From assembly GCA_964017155.1 (NCBI GenBank), contig OZ024854.1:49655567-49719566 (forward strand): DNA of 64,000 bases, written 5' to 3'. Under the pieces are notes generated by a model. That model was not told the origin of the DNA. It ran no database searches and saw nothing but the letters and a program-made list of their open reading frames with translations. Each line of letters opens with the position of its first letter. Position 1 is the first letter of the stretch. Both the position numbers and the translations under genes were made by a program. This document shows, one piece after another, positions 51,301 through 60,870 of the stretch. This DNA comes from Oasisia sp. SBJ-2009 (taxonomy: Eukaryota > Annelida > Polychaeta > Sabellida > Siboglinidae).

Positions 51301-54300
51301 GAAGGAATGAGGTCTAAGGCTCTCGCCATTGAGAAAGCTCGCAAGGAGTCAGTCACAGATGGACTGAAGAGAGCTCTCAAGTGAGGACGAGTTGAAGTTT
51401 TCTAGCTGGTCATCTTGTGCAGATTCAGACAAATTAATCTTGAGGCATCGAAAAAATCTTTTTAAAGAGCTTGCCTGCCTGCTAAAATGGTAACGTGGAG
51501 TCAGCGAATGGGTCCCATTGGGAATCTTGTGATGATCTGTATTTCTGCTAGCAGCATTGTGTGGACTGACAACAGTTTAAAGTAAATCACAAAGCAACTT
51601 CACTCTGTTTAATGTTTAAAGATGTCACATAGTGCTTCCTCATCAGAAATGCAGCAGTGCCACATTCTTCCTTGTTAAGTTGGCATCATTGTTTGCAAGT
51701 GCCAACAATCTGAGTATTATTAAAGATCAGTACAACGTTTAACCATACATTCTGTGATTGGTTGCAGGAGTTTCGGCAATGGACTGGGCAACTGTCTGGG
51801 AGACATGAACTATCTGAGATGTATCAACAAGGCTCCAAAACCGGTCTGTCCTATTTTCAGGTGTTTTGTTTTACAGCTACTCTTTATGTTGCGCCAAATC
51901 TGTTTCTTTTGATTCTTTTTAAAACTACAGGATACTGAACCAAGAGTTTGATTAACTGATAACAGTGCACAACAAATTTTTAACAAAAGAGAGGATAAAG
52001 ACACATAAAAGATACGGTATTAGTACTAATTTTAAGATCAAGCAACTACATGTGTACTGTTGCTAAATCAAGAATGCGATTCCGAGTTGTCCCAGATGTA
52101 ATGAATTATTTAGGAAAACGCTAAAACAATCACAAGTGTGCATTTGTATGTGTGTGTATGTTAGTGTGTGTATGTTAGTGTGTGAGTGTGTGTGTGTGTG
52201 TGTGGGTGTGTGTGTGTGTGTGTGTGTATAGGAGTGTCTGTGTGTGTGTGTGCTTGAATATGTATATATGACTGTGTGTATGTGTCCTTGCATGTGAGAG
52301 ATTAACAATGTATATGACGTAGTGTATATGATAAAATCTAGATATTGACAATGACAACTCAACCCATTAATTTTTCCTTGTATTACTCTAGCAGATTATT
52401 ATAGCAGTCATGTACAACTTTCAGCCACCAGAAACGTTAGATGTAGCAACAATGAAGTTGTCATGGCAAGACAGCAGGGTTGAGAGAGCCAGGTACGCTG
52501 TAAAGAGAACTCCACAACGAAGCTTGAATGGCATGTCAACAGGAGTCACTACATTGACGACACACGTCACAACGGAACAGATCAACAGTGATCAGAAGGT
52601 CGGCGCAATAAAACACAAGGTCACAAATGATATGACATCAACGACAGAACATGGTTCTCATCAGAAACGTTCTGACAATAGAAATGAAGAAAATGGAACG
52701 ATTGGAAACCGTGCTGAGACTGCACAGGAGGGAGAACCACCCCCGGTTGTAGTGGCACTCGGGAACACTGCGGAACAAACATCTGATACATCAAACTGCG
52801 GTCTTAGAACACCTACTGGCGCCACCTTGCAGACATTGCAAGCACTAGGAGATGGAAGGTACGTCATTCAGTTCATTATGGTACATGGAATATTTACTTG
52901 TTTGTTCTTGTTTGGCTTAGTGAAGGAACACTAAATTAGATACAAAGTTATATTGATTTACAACATGCTGATGAAACAAATTATTTGTCAGTTGTATAAA
53001 TACTACGAGTGCAACATGTTAGAAGTGTTTTTTTATTTAGCCTAATTTATTTAAGATTGGTAGGCTACACATCTAAATGGAAATATTGACTACCTTTATG
53101 GTTTCCCTGTAAACTTGTCTGTTTTTTATGACAATTTAGTTAACTTAAATCAAAGTATTCGTTGTAGGAGTTTCTTAGTGTACATTGTGATGATTTCTCA
53201 CTGTTGATTGTGGTGATTTTTAAGTGTTTATTGAGGTGGATTCTCAGCATTATGTATCATGGTTTCGCTATGTACATTTGAGTAGTTTCTCAGTGTTTAG
53301 TGTGATGATGTTTCAGTGCTTCTGATAAGATGCAGAGGAAGCTGAGACAGAGACTGAAGCAGCAGGAATTTCAACACCGCATGCAGCACAAGAAACCCTC
53401 CATGGACACACCCCTACGTGACACAGACACGCCCTTACAAGGTGTAGACACACCCCTACAACGCGTAGACACGCCCCTACAGCAGACAGACACACCCCTT
53501 GGCCATACTCACGGTTAGTCTAACAAGAGTTGCAAATATATGTACAACATTGGTTTTGTTAATTTCTTTATATGATACATGAAGGATTTATCCACAACAT
53601 GTGCCTGTAAGTTTTCTGCATTCTGAGAATGTTTTTAGATGAACTGTTCTGTGCTAAATGATAGATGGAAAACCTTTACTTCATCAGTTATTGACGTGGT
53701 AAGCATGAGGGCCAGTATACGTGGTGTGTAGATTATGTATTTCATGTTTTGTTATAGATAGTCATAGAACTCCAGTCCAAGTAACAGAGAAGAGACCACG
53801 GGAAAGGGAGGAAGAAGCTCTGGTTGTGAGAGGACACTCGACAGAGGGAGACACATCAGGGGGAGACACATCAGGGGGAGACACGGCAGGGGGAGACACG
53901 ACAGGGGGAGACACGGCAGGGGGAGACACGACAGGGGGAGACACGGCAGAGAAAGAGAAACAAACCCTTTTCTCTGCTGACAATCTAGGTGTGTGTCACT
54001 TAAACATTGCCCATGTATTGTTATGCTGCAGCACATGTTACATTGGGCGGGTTGATTTATTAACATGATCTAAACCTTATTAACTTGTCTGCCAAACTAT
54101 GGGTAGGGCAACTATTGTTCAAGGTTTGATGGTTGTTAGTAAAATGATTAACATTTATTCATATACCATTGTTAATACTGGAATGAATACACTGAAGTTA
54201 TACTGCCCATTGGAGTGCATTAATTTGATTAACTTTGAAATAGAGTTTGCATTCTTAAAGCTCATGAAATATGTTTTAATTGTAACCAAACATTCGAGTA

Positions 54301-56439
54301 CTAAATAGCCACTATTTTCTGTAATTATCTCTTATTGTAGAAGTACCACAAACCTAGCAAAATACGACTGATTCAATTAATTTCCTGCTAATAATTGAAA
54401 TTCCTGGCTGACTTCCATAACAGAAAAGACAACCTTCCTTTTAGTGTAAAGCAGTTATAACTTATAGGCCTGTTGTGTGGATTTTATACATCTGTATAAG
54501 ATACTGGACAACAACGTATGCATTTGTGTCATATATCTGCACATTCTGCAGTATTTTGATATATTTATTGTCAACCGATTCAGATCTCTGGAACCAAACT
54601 CTAGAAATGGATGATCTGCTAGCAGCAGCTGACACAGAACATTCACCTGAACACATCCAGCCTCGCAGACATCCACACCCAAATCACAATGGCAGCACTG
54701 CATCTTCTCGGTGTCAACAGGCACCATCAGGGTGCGCTAGCCACAGTGAGAGAGCCGCTACAAGACGTACAACACCTGCAAAAATTAACAGAAATCTGGG
54801 TGTCCGACAGGAACATGGTGCTGCCACCTGTCAGCAAGCTGGAGTAACTACTACACTCGGCAGACGAGCTGCGAGTTTAGGATCAACCAACGGGGTGCTG
54901 TTAAGACCAAACTCAGGTATGTACAGTGTACTGGTAATATGTGGGCAGTTTTATTTTTTGAGATTGCATTATTGTTATGGTAACTTGTTATGACTGTCAA
55001 GGCTTTTAGCAGTGGTTATAATTGTATCAGTTTTGTATTCTCCTATATTAAAAAAAATTATTGTAGATTCATCAATAGTGTCGTCGTGTACAATATGTAC
55101 ATCTGCAGGAAGTAGTGCAATGATACTTACTGTGCAGATGTGGTGCAGTGATGACTGTCATCGTGTTGGATATCTTGCATGTGATGTACGGTCGATCAGA
55201 TGCAAGCCCTGGGCCAAGGTGTCATGGTACTATGACAATAGTTTTAAACACAAATGTGCTAGTATCATGGAGACGTGTGGTAGAGACAAATGCCAATTAG
55301 ACAGGTGTGGTATAGACAGTTATGGGTCTCATGGAGACAGGTGTGGTATAAACATGTGTCCTGGAGACAGGTCTCATTTAGACAGGTGTGATATAGACAG
55401 GTGTCATGGAGACAGGTTTCATTGTGACAGTTATGGTATAGACTGGTGTCATGGAGACAGGTTTCATGGTGACAGATGTGGTATAGACAGGTGTCATGGA
55501 GACAGGTCTCATGGAGACAGGTGTGGTGTAGACAGGTGTCATGGAGACAGGTCTCATGGAGACAGGTGTGGTATAGACATATGTCATGGAGACAGGTTTC
55601 ATGGTGACAGGTGTAGTGTAGACAGGTGTCATGGAGACAGGTCTTGTGGAGACAGGTGTGGTATAAATGGGTGTCATGGAGACAGGCCTTATGCAGACAG
55701 GTGTGGTGTAGACAGGTCTCATGGAGACAGGTCTCATGGAGACAGGTGTGGTATAGACATATGTCATGGAGACAGGTTTCATGGTGACAGGTGTAGTGTA
55801 GACAGGTGTCATGGAGACAGGTCTTGTGGAGACAGGTGTGGTATAAATGGGTGTCATGGAGACAGGCCTTATGGAGACAGGTGTGGTGTAGACAGGTCTC
55901 ATGGAGACAGGTCTCATGGAGACAGGTGTGGTATAGACAGGTGTCATGGAGACAGGTCTCATGGAGACAGGTGTTGTATAGACAGGTGTCATGGAGACAG
56001 GTCTCATGGAGACAGGTGTGGTGTAGACAGGTGTCATGGAGACAGGTGTCATGGAGACAGGTCTCATGGAGACAGGTGTGGTATAGACAGGTGTCATGGA
56101 GACAGGTCTCATGGAGACAGGTGTGGTATAGACAGGTGTCATGGAGACAGGTGTGGTATAGACAGGTGTCATGGAGACAGGTGTCATGGAGACAGGTGTT
56201 TTGAAGTTGAAGACAGGTGTTGTGGAGAGAAGCATGGTGGAGATAGGTGCCTCACTTACCATTATATTCCAGGAATTTGGATGTTTGACTGATGCCTATA
56301 AATGTGTTGTTTGTCTGAAAAGTTGCACATTATACTGTCTGTTAAATTGTATTGGTAAATGTATTGTTTAATGTTTTTTTACTGATGTTTTTTATTTGTA
56401 GGTAATTCATTGAAGAAACGCAGACTCGACTCATTGTGA
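48284..56439 (+). CDS. RAD52: DNA repair protein RAD52 homologue (gene span, 11 coding exons)
   Basis: RAD52 forms nuclear rings that anneal single-stranded DNA and assist RAD51 in homologous recombination. Exons are 48284-48310, 49228-49329, 50006-50099, 50667-50734, 51262-51380, 51768-51843, 52425-52858, 53317-53513, 53758-53988, 54584-54916 and 56402-56439. Every junction has GT/AG and matching phase, and the total is 1719 bases (572 residues plus stop). The annealing core (about residues 9-165) is close to human: [58 protein letters not shown]133/R134 match human DNA-binding K152/R153; human R156 is Lys137 here. The tail is longer than human (418 residues in total there) because of two coding minisatellites, and ends KKRRLDSL, like human KKRKYDPS. 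Confidence 0.96.
49228..49329 (+). CDS. RAD52: RAD52 exon 2
   Basis: 34 codons, [19 protein letters not shown] through GAGGQK, matching human YTAEEYQAIQKALRQRL and GGGQK. The acceptor is tttcag|GTG and the donor AAG|gtaggg, phase 0. The donor is the first unit of the array at 49316-49590. Confidence 0.96.
49316..49590 (+). repeat. 34-42-bp minisatellite built from the RAD52 exon-2 donor junction
   Basis: Seven donor-bearing units. Each contains TCAGAAG followed by GTAGGG (one GTCGGG, one GTAGGGG), then TGGATGCCCTGG and a G-rich linker. GT dinucleotides equivalent to the real donor (49330) fall at 49364, 49405, 49447, 49488, 49527 and 49566. Confidence 0.95.
50006..50099 (+). CDS. RAD52: RAD52 exon 3
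   Basis: Encodes [19 protein letters not shown] then [12 protein letters not shown], matching human [19 protein letters not shown]. The acceptor is ttcag|TTG and the donor GTGG|gtgagt, leaving one base over. Confidence 0.96.
50275..50610 (-). mobile_element. tRNA-derived SINE, near full length, in RAD52 intron 3
   Basis: On the minus strand GGCGCAGTGGCTCCGGGGTA resembles an A box, CGGGTTCGAATCCTG is a near-perfect B box, then come GTTAAAACCATAGGCAAG and a body of about 230 bp ending near ACCGGATACTGCGTTATATA. It shares head and linker with 11884 and body with 12428 and 34205. It ends about 55 bp before the exon-4 acceptor. Confidence 0.85.
50667..50734 (+). CDS. RAD52: RAD52 exon 4
   Basis: The split Asp codon joins exon 3 (G + AT). 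The exon encodes [19 protein letters not shown] then QLK, matching human [20 protein letters not shown]. The donor is AAG|gtaaac. Confidence 0.96.
51262..51380 (+). CDS. RAD52: RAD52 exon 5
   Basis: Encodes [20 protein letters not shown] through VTDGLKRAL, the most conserved part of the core. The acceptor is ttgag|GAC, with a weak pyrimidine tract; the donor is CAA|gtgagg. Confidence 0.95.
51768..51843 (+). CDS. RAD52: RAD52 exon 6
   Basis: Encodes (K)[17 protein letters not shown] then CINKAPKP, matching human [21 protein letters not shown]. The acceptor is ttgcag|GAG and the donor CCG|gtctgt, which is weak. Confidence 0.93.
52147..52284. repeat. (TG)n microsatellite, interrupted
   Basis: TG repeats with TATGTTAG and GAG interruptions in RAD52 intron 6. 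Confidence 0.92.
52425..52858 (+). CDS. RAD52: RAD52 exon 7
   Basis: 144 codons and two bases over. [15 protein letters not shown] aligns with the human PSVEEARYNSCRP region after the core. The rest is hydrophilic linker rich in Thr, Asn and Glu, with no domain recognised. The acceptor is tttcag|CCA and the donor AAG|gtacgt. Confidence 0.88.
53317..53513 (+). CDS. RAD52: RAD52 exon 8 (with 21-bp coding minisatellite)
   Basis: [20 protein letters not shown] matches human HQRKLRQKQLQQQFRERME. From about 53404 the exon repeats a 21-bp unit encoding DTPLQxx about five times ([35 protein letters not shown]). The phase matches exon 7 (AG + T) and exon 9 (G + AT). Confidence 0.92.
53758..53988 (+). 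CDS. RAD52: RAD52 exon 9 (with 15-bp coding minisatellite)
   Basis: Encodes [20 protein letters not shown], then seven GGDT[S/A/T] pentapeptides from a 15-bp tandem at about 53843-53948, then [14 protein letters not shown] possible basic nuclear signal is EKRPRERE. The acceptor is gttatag|ATA and the donor CTAG|gtgtgt. Confidence 0.85.
54584..54916 (+). CDS. RAD52: RAD52 exon 10
   Basis: 111 codons: (D)[19 protein letters not shown] followed by a low-complexity polar region. [15 protein letters not shown] is an acidic/hydrophobic patch possibly comparable to protein-binding segments of vertebrate RAD52 tails, but I cannot align it confidently. The phase fits exon 9 and exon 11. The acceptor is gattcag|ATC and the donor TCAG|gtatgt. 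Confidence 0.82.
55280..56215 (+). repeat. 15-bp minisatellite in RAD52 intron 10
   Basis: About 60 units of GGAGACAGGTSTCAT and GTATAGACAGGTGTG variants, arranged in 30-180-bp compound units. Segments 55561-55740 and 55741-55920 are near-identical 180-bp duplicates. The plus-strand frame is open from 55012 to 56292 and repeats [10 protein letters not shown] pentapeptides. The minus strand is open too. It is most likely intronic. Confidence 0.95.
56402..56439 (+). CDS. RAD52: RAD52 exon 11 (terminal)
   Basis: Encodes (G)[11 protein letters not shown] and a TGA stop. The basic C-terminus matches the human RAD52 end (KKRKYDPS), which holds its nuclear localisation signal. The acceptor is tttgtag|GTA. 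Confidence 0.9.
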
Positions 56440-56472
56440 TGTGCGAGACAAGACAGTTTAGACATTCACATT

Positions 56473-56478
56473 AATAAA
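56473..56478 (+). terminator. RAD52 polyadenylation signal AATAAA
   Basis: A canonical AATAAA 34 bp after the RAD52 stop codon, in a short AT-rich 3' UTR. Confidence 0.75.
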
Positions 56479-58320
56479 TGAAATAAGTCATTAAATGTTG
56501 TCAATCTACCAGTTACTGTGGAACATATTGAACATTTGTATGTTTTATTCCAATGCAATTACTGTTGCTCATTTGGTTGTGTGTCATGAATATATTTACA
56601 TTATATATATTTACCAATATATGTTATTAGACAATACTTAGCTATGTATGTTAATAACTGCTCAAATATTGCAGTTGATAAGTATACAATTCTTGTACTT
56701 TATGATTGGTTTGTACGTTTTAACATTATATAGTTATGCAACACAGTGTCCTTGTGTTCCCTTTCAGAAAATGCTCAATCATATGTTAATATTTTTGCTA
56801 GTTATCATGTTTACCCTTTTCATTGTGTATGTTGTAGGAATAAAATATGAAATACTAAAATGTTCACTTTAAAATATGTACTGAGTCATTTATGCATAGT
56901 CACTTTGCAGCTTGGATTCAAATGACACTCATTGGCAGATAATCAATTAATATTACACATAGGGACTCAAGTTGAGTAATGCTTTTAAGTGTCTGGTGAT
57001 GAACGAAGTGTTTGAAGTTGCCCTTAAATGTTTGATTTGTTCACAAGTGTTTGGTGACGCCCCCAACTTCCCCAAGTATGTGACAGTGCCACCAAATATT
57101 TGAGGATTCCTCCAAGTGTTTGATGGTGATGCCAAGCGTTTGGAGATTTCAATAACTGTCAATGGTTCCATCAAGTTTTGGGAAATTATGATCTTACCAA
57201 GTGTTGACGGAATCCATTAGGTGTTTGAGGATGCTACCAATTTTTCCTACAGGTGTTGGGGGGGGGGGGATTTCAACAACAAGAATGAAAATTACACTAT
57301 GTGTATTAGAGGATAGCCTAAATTGTTAATACAAAATAAATTAATAGACAGGTATTTGAGCAATGTTATTTTGAATATAAGTAGATATTATTTTTGGACA
57401 CCATATGGGCTGGTATCATTACATTGTGTGATTGAAACAATGTCACTTATCAAAGCCTACGTTCAATTACATAATTATCTTACATCATACACTCTAATAT
57501 TAAAACAGATTGTTTTATACCAAATGAAATGCTAAACCATACAACATAGAATAAAGAATGATATCAATGTTTAATTCACCTAACAATACTGACTGAAGTA
57601 AACATTTGGCAGCAGTTGAACTCAGGACGCTGACTGTGTACAGTGTTACTGTACACAGCTTTTGTTTGAACTGATGGTGGATTAGCAGTTGTCAGCAAAG
57701 CCTTTGTTCCTTAGGGTGCAAGCTGACACCAGATTATACTGGTCTCCTGACTAAGATGAGTTGTCACGCTTCTTCAGAACAAGATTGTAGTAGTTATCCA
57801 TGCTGTATGCTAATGTGTAAGGTTGCTATTGATCAGCATAGTAAAAAACTGATACATTAATTTTGACAGATTAAAACACATTTAAGTGACCAACAATTTT
57901 AAAGAATTTTTTAAAATTCTACATGCTGGTAGTTTTGATATTGTGCCTGCATGCGGCAGCACATTGCACTGGAAACTTACAAGTTCTCGTCAGTTGAATC
58001 GGTTATTGAAAAATAAATAATATTTAGTAGCCAGCTTTATGGAATAACTATGTTTTCATCCTTTTAATTTAATCGTGCGCTGCAAATTTTCACAATCTGC
58101 GAGTTGGAAACCTGTGAATTAGGAAGAACGTCTTCAAGGCAATGCTGCCTGGTGACGACTTGAAAAGAAAACACATTCGTCAACTTCCGACACCAATTAG
58201 TTGAGTAAGTACTTTCAACGTAAATGAGAGGTAAACTATGTAGAACATAGGAACGAGTACATAGACCATGTCTATATTATGAATATCGGGTTTAATTTAC
58301 AAAGTTACAAATGCTGTGAT
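56479..58320. other. Intergenic region downstream of RAD52
   Basis: AT-rich. At about 56960-57260 there is an old, degraded repeat of roughly 20-35 bp around CCAAGTGTTTGAGGATG, ending with a run of ten G at about 57258. No gene was recognised. A 74-codon hydrophobic frame at 56648 is AT-driven. Confidence 0.5.
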
Positions 58321-58351
58321 ATGCGTGCGTGCGTGCTTGCTTTATTGGGGG

Positions 58352-58440
58352 CGCGCGATAGTGTAGTGGTTAGTCACTCGCCTGGCATGTCGGCGCCCCG
58401 ACGAATGCCTAGTCTAGGGCCAGTGGGGCCTGGGCCCGAG
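58352..58440 (+). mobile_element. tRNA-like SINE head
   Basis: GATAGTGTAGTGGTTAGTCA matches an A box, CTCGCCTGGCATGTCGG resembles a tRNA anticodon arm, and CCGACGAATGCC is a weak B box. It faces the minus-strand LINE. It is not a functional tRNA because no acceptor-stem pairing is evident. Confidence 0.45.
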
Positions 58441-58680
58441 TTGGTATAGTTTAGAGCACGTTATGTGTCGGTCCCGTCACAATTTTAAAATAACGGTAAT
58501 CATCCCATTACAAGCCCCTGTCCCACTCCCAGCAGCCACCCAAGCCCGAGGTGTACGAACTGAGTGCCAGTACTAACACTGACACTGCACATTCAGTATG
58601 CCAGTGTCTGTATCTGTATATGTTACTGGCAAAATGTCCTGGGGACACATCACGCCAGTGCGCATGGTGGGTCATTTGGA

Positions 58681-60663
58681 TTAGTTGTTAAAATGTTGGA
58701 TTACATTTTTTTGAAATGAGTTTAATGATTTACTTGAGACAGTGTTTGGGGGCAGAGAATTCCATTCTTTAATTGTGGTTGGGAAGAAGCTGTTTCCAAA
58801 TATGTTTGCAGAGTGTCTAATTTGCAAGAACTGACTGTCATGTTTACGTGAAGATCTAGTGTTGTGTTGGATATAGTGATCTAGCGGGATATCTATAAGG
58901 TTATGTTCCATCTTGTATATAATGCTAAGTCTTTTAATTTTTCGTCTTGTTTGAAGGGTGTCCCATTGGAGGTCTTTGAGAAGTTGGGTTACTGTTCCTG
59001 GCTCTCTAGAATAGTTTTGTGTGCAAAATCTGGCAGCTTGTCTTTGGATTCTTTCTAAGGTTTTAATATGTTTTAGGCAATGTGGATCCCATGATGCTGA
59101 CGCATATTCAAGTATTGGTCGGACAAGGGTTGTGTAAGCTATAGATTTAATGTGGGTTGGGCATTTATTTAGATTTCTCCTTATGACTCCAAGTGTCTGT
59201 TGTGCTTTCTTAGCGACTGAGTTGCATTGTGTTGTCCAATTTAAAGTATTTGATATTTGTACTCCAAGATAACAGTGAGATTGAACAGATTTAAGTTGTT
59301 GGCCACAGAAGGTGTAGTGATTTGGTGTCGGTTTTCTTGAAGCTAATGTCATTGTGAAGCATTTGGTGGGATTGAATTTCATAAGCCAAGTGTTTTGCCA
59401 TTCCTCGAGTTTGAGTAGATCATTTTGGAGGAGAGAAGTGTCATTGTCGGATTTAACTGGTAGATATAGTAGGCAGTCATCTGCAAAAAGGCGAACATTT
59501 GAAGTGAGATTATTGGGTAGGTCATTTATGTATAGTAGGAAAAAGAGGGGCCCCAGTACCGTTCCCTGTGGTACCCCTGAGGTGACTTGAATGGGTGTGG
59601 ATGCTGATCCATTTATTACAACTTGTTGGGTTCTTTCTGTAAGGAAGCTTTCTATCCATGATGATATTGGGCCTGTGATGCCATAGTATTTTAGTTTGTG
59701 AATTAGTCTTTTATGTGGAACTTTATCGAATGCTTTAGTGAAGTCTAGAATGGCCATGTCTACAGTTTTCTTTTCATCAAGGGATTTGCTTATGTCATGG
59801 ATAGTTTGAATTAGTTGAGTTTCTGTTGATCTTTTTGCACGAAACCCATGTTGGTGGTCAGTTAGGATGTGATGTTGTTCAAGGTGTTTCATGATGTGGC
59901 TATGAATTATGTGTTCAAGAAGTTTAGAAATCACAGGTGTTAAGGATATTGGTCTGTAGTTTGAAGTTTCTGCCCTGCTTCCTTTCTTGAAAATTGCAGT
60001 TATGTTTGCTTCTTTCCAGGCATTGGGGACTTGACCAGAGTCAACTGATGATTGGAAAATATCATGTATTATTGGCGTTAGGTGGGAGGCATATCTATTT
60101 AGAAACCATGGTGGAATGCCATCTGGTCCTTGCGATTTAGAGGTGTTAATTTTGGATAGTTGGTCATGTTCTCCTTTAAGTGAAATTTTTATTTTGGGTA
60201 TTTTTCCATGTGGGCTGTCGTTCAGATTTGGTAACTCGGAATTTCCTTCATGTGTGAAGACACTTTTAAACTGGTTTCCTACGGCTTCTGCTTTTTGTTT
60301 GTCATCGCTAATTATGTCTCCCGCAATGTTGAGGTCCCCAATACCCTGGTTATCTTGTCTAAGTTTGGACATGAAACTCCAGAATGCTTTCGGTTTGTCG
60401 GTTATTGCAGTTGTTAGGAATTGATTTATGTAGGACAATCTAGCAGAACGAAGGTGTTTGTGCATGTCTTTCCTGAGGTTACAGAACTCTTGCCAGTCTT
60501 CTGGATTTCTGGATCTTTTTGCTTTCTTATATAATCGTTTCTTTCTTTTGCACATTTTTTTCAAGTCTTTACTGAACCAGGGAAGGTTGAATCTGGAAGT
60601 TGTAAGGCGGCATGGTACATATTGGTTCATAATGTTGATGATTTTTGTTGAAACAAGGTCCAT
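58681..60663 (-). CDS. LINE ORF2 reverse transcriptase part (660-codon open frame)
   Basis: RNA-templated DNA synthesis by a non-LTR element. Motifs: GPDGIPPWFL (about 179-188), NITAIFKKG and NYRPISLTPV (about 220-245), LDFTKAFDKVPH (306-317), SGVPQGTVLGPLFFLLYIND (362-381), catalytic FADD (about 393-396), YLGVQIS and the C-terminal LVRPILEYASASWDP and IQRQAARF motifs. The Met at 60663 is not the native start: the protein continues upstream in another frame (DDFTHE, stop, then NDKW), so this is the 3' part of ORF2. Confidence 0.95.
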   Translation of the reverse strand: MDLVSTKIINIMNQYVPCRLTTSRFNLPWFSKDLKKMCKRKKRLYKKAKRSRNPEDWQEFCNLRKDMHKHLRSARLSYINQFLTTAITDKPKAFWSFMSKLRQDNQGIGDLNIAGDIISDDKQKAEAVGNQFKSVFTHEGNSELPNLNDSPHGKIPKIKISLKGEHDQLSKINTSKSQGPDGIPPWFLNRYASHLTPIIHDIFQSSVDSGQVPNAWKEANITAIFKKGSRAETSNYRPISLTPVISKLLEHIIHSHIMKHLEQHHILTDHQHGFRAKRSTETQLIQTIHDISKSLDEKKTVDMAILDFTKAFDKVPHKRLIHKLKYYGITGPISSWIESFLTERTQQVVINGSASTPIQVTSGVPQGTVLGPLFFLLYINDLPNNLTSNVRLFADDCLLYLPVKSDNDTSLLQNDLLKLEEWQNTWLMKFNPTKCFTMTLASRKPTPNHYTFCGQQLKSVQSHCYLGVQISNTLNWTTQCNSVAKKAQQTLGVIRRNLNKCPTHIKSIAYTTLVRPILEYASASWDPHCLKHIKTLERIQRQAARFCTQNYSREPGTVTQLLKDLQWDTLQTRRKIKRLSIIYKMEHNLIDIPLDHYIQHNTRSSRKHDSQFLQIRHSANIFGNSFFPTTIKEWNSLPPNTVSSKSLNSFQKNVIQHFNN

Positions 60664-60870
60664 TTGTCATTTACTGTCATGTTTTGGTTTAGAGAGAATT
60701 ATTCATGCGTGAAGTCATCGAGAGATTTCTCGATGTTAGGGTGGTCAGCTTTATTTCTGATGAAAATTTTACGTTTTGGGCGATGTTTGCGCTTGGGTGA
60801 GATATTTACATCAATGATAACTGTGTTGTGGTCTGATATGCCGTCTACTACGTTTAGTTTCTTTATTAAC
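60664..60870 (-). pseudogene. LINE ORF2 linker between endonuclease and RT, broken
   Basis: The minus frame reads KKLNVVDGISDHNTVIIDVN, including the catalytic SDH of the endonuclease, then PKRKHRPKRKIFIRNKAD and a stop at about 60697, followed by a frameshift into the RT frame. Confidence 0.85.

Larger units (their letters stand above)
48311..54583. other. RAD52 introns 1-9
   Basis: Besides the exon-2 array (49316), the SINE (50275) and the GT microsatellite (52147), these introns are ordinary AT-rich sequence. Intron 4 ends with a small palindrome-like stretch (TACTTTTACTCAAGTAAAAT, about 51200-51220). Nothing else was recognised in introns 1, 5, 7, 8 or 9. Confidence 0.5.

Noticed and set aside
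55378..56262. 294-codon minus-strand frame
   Set aside because: Shadow of the 15-bp array, which lacks stops on both strands.
56648..56872. 74-codon hydrophobic frame resembling a small membrane protein
   Set aside because: AT-rich sequence gives Leu/Ile/Phe by composition; no homology or splice context.
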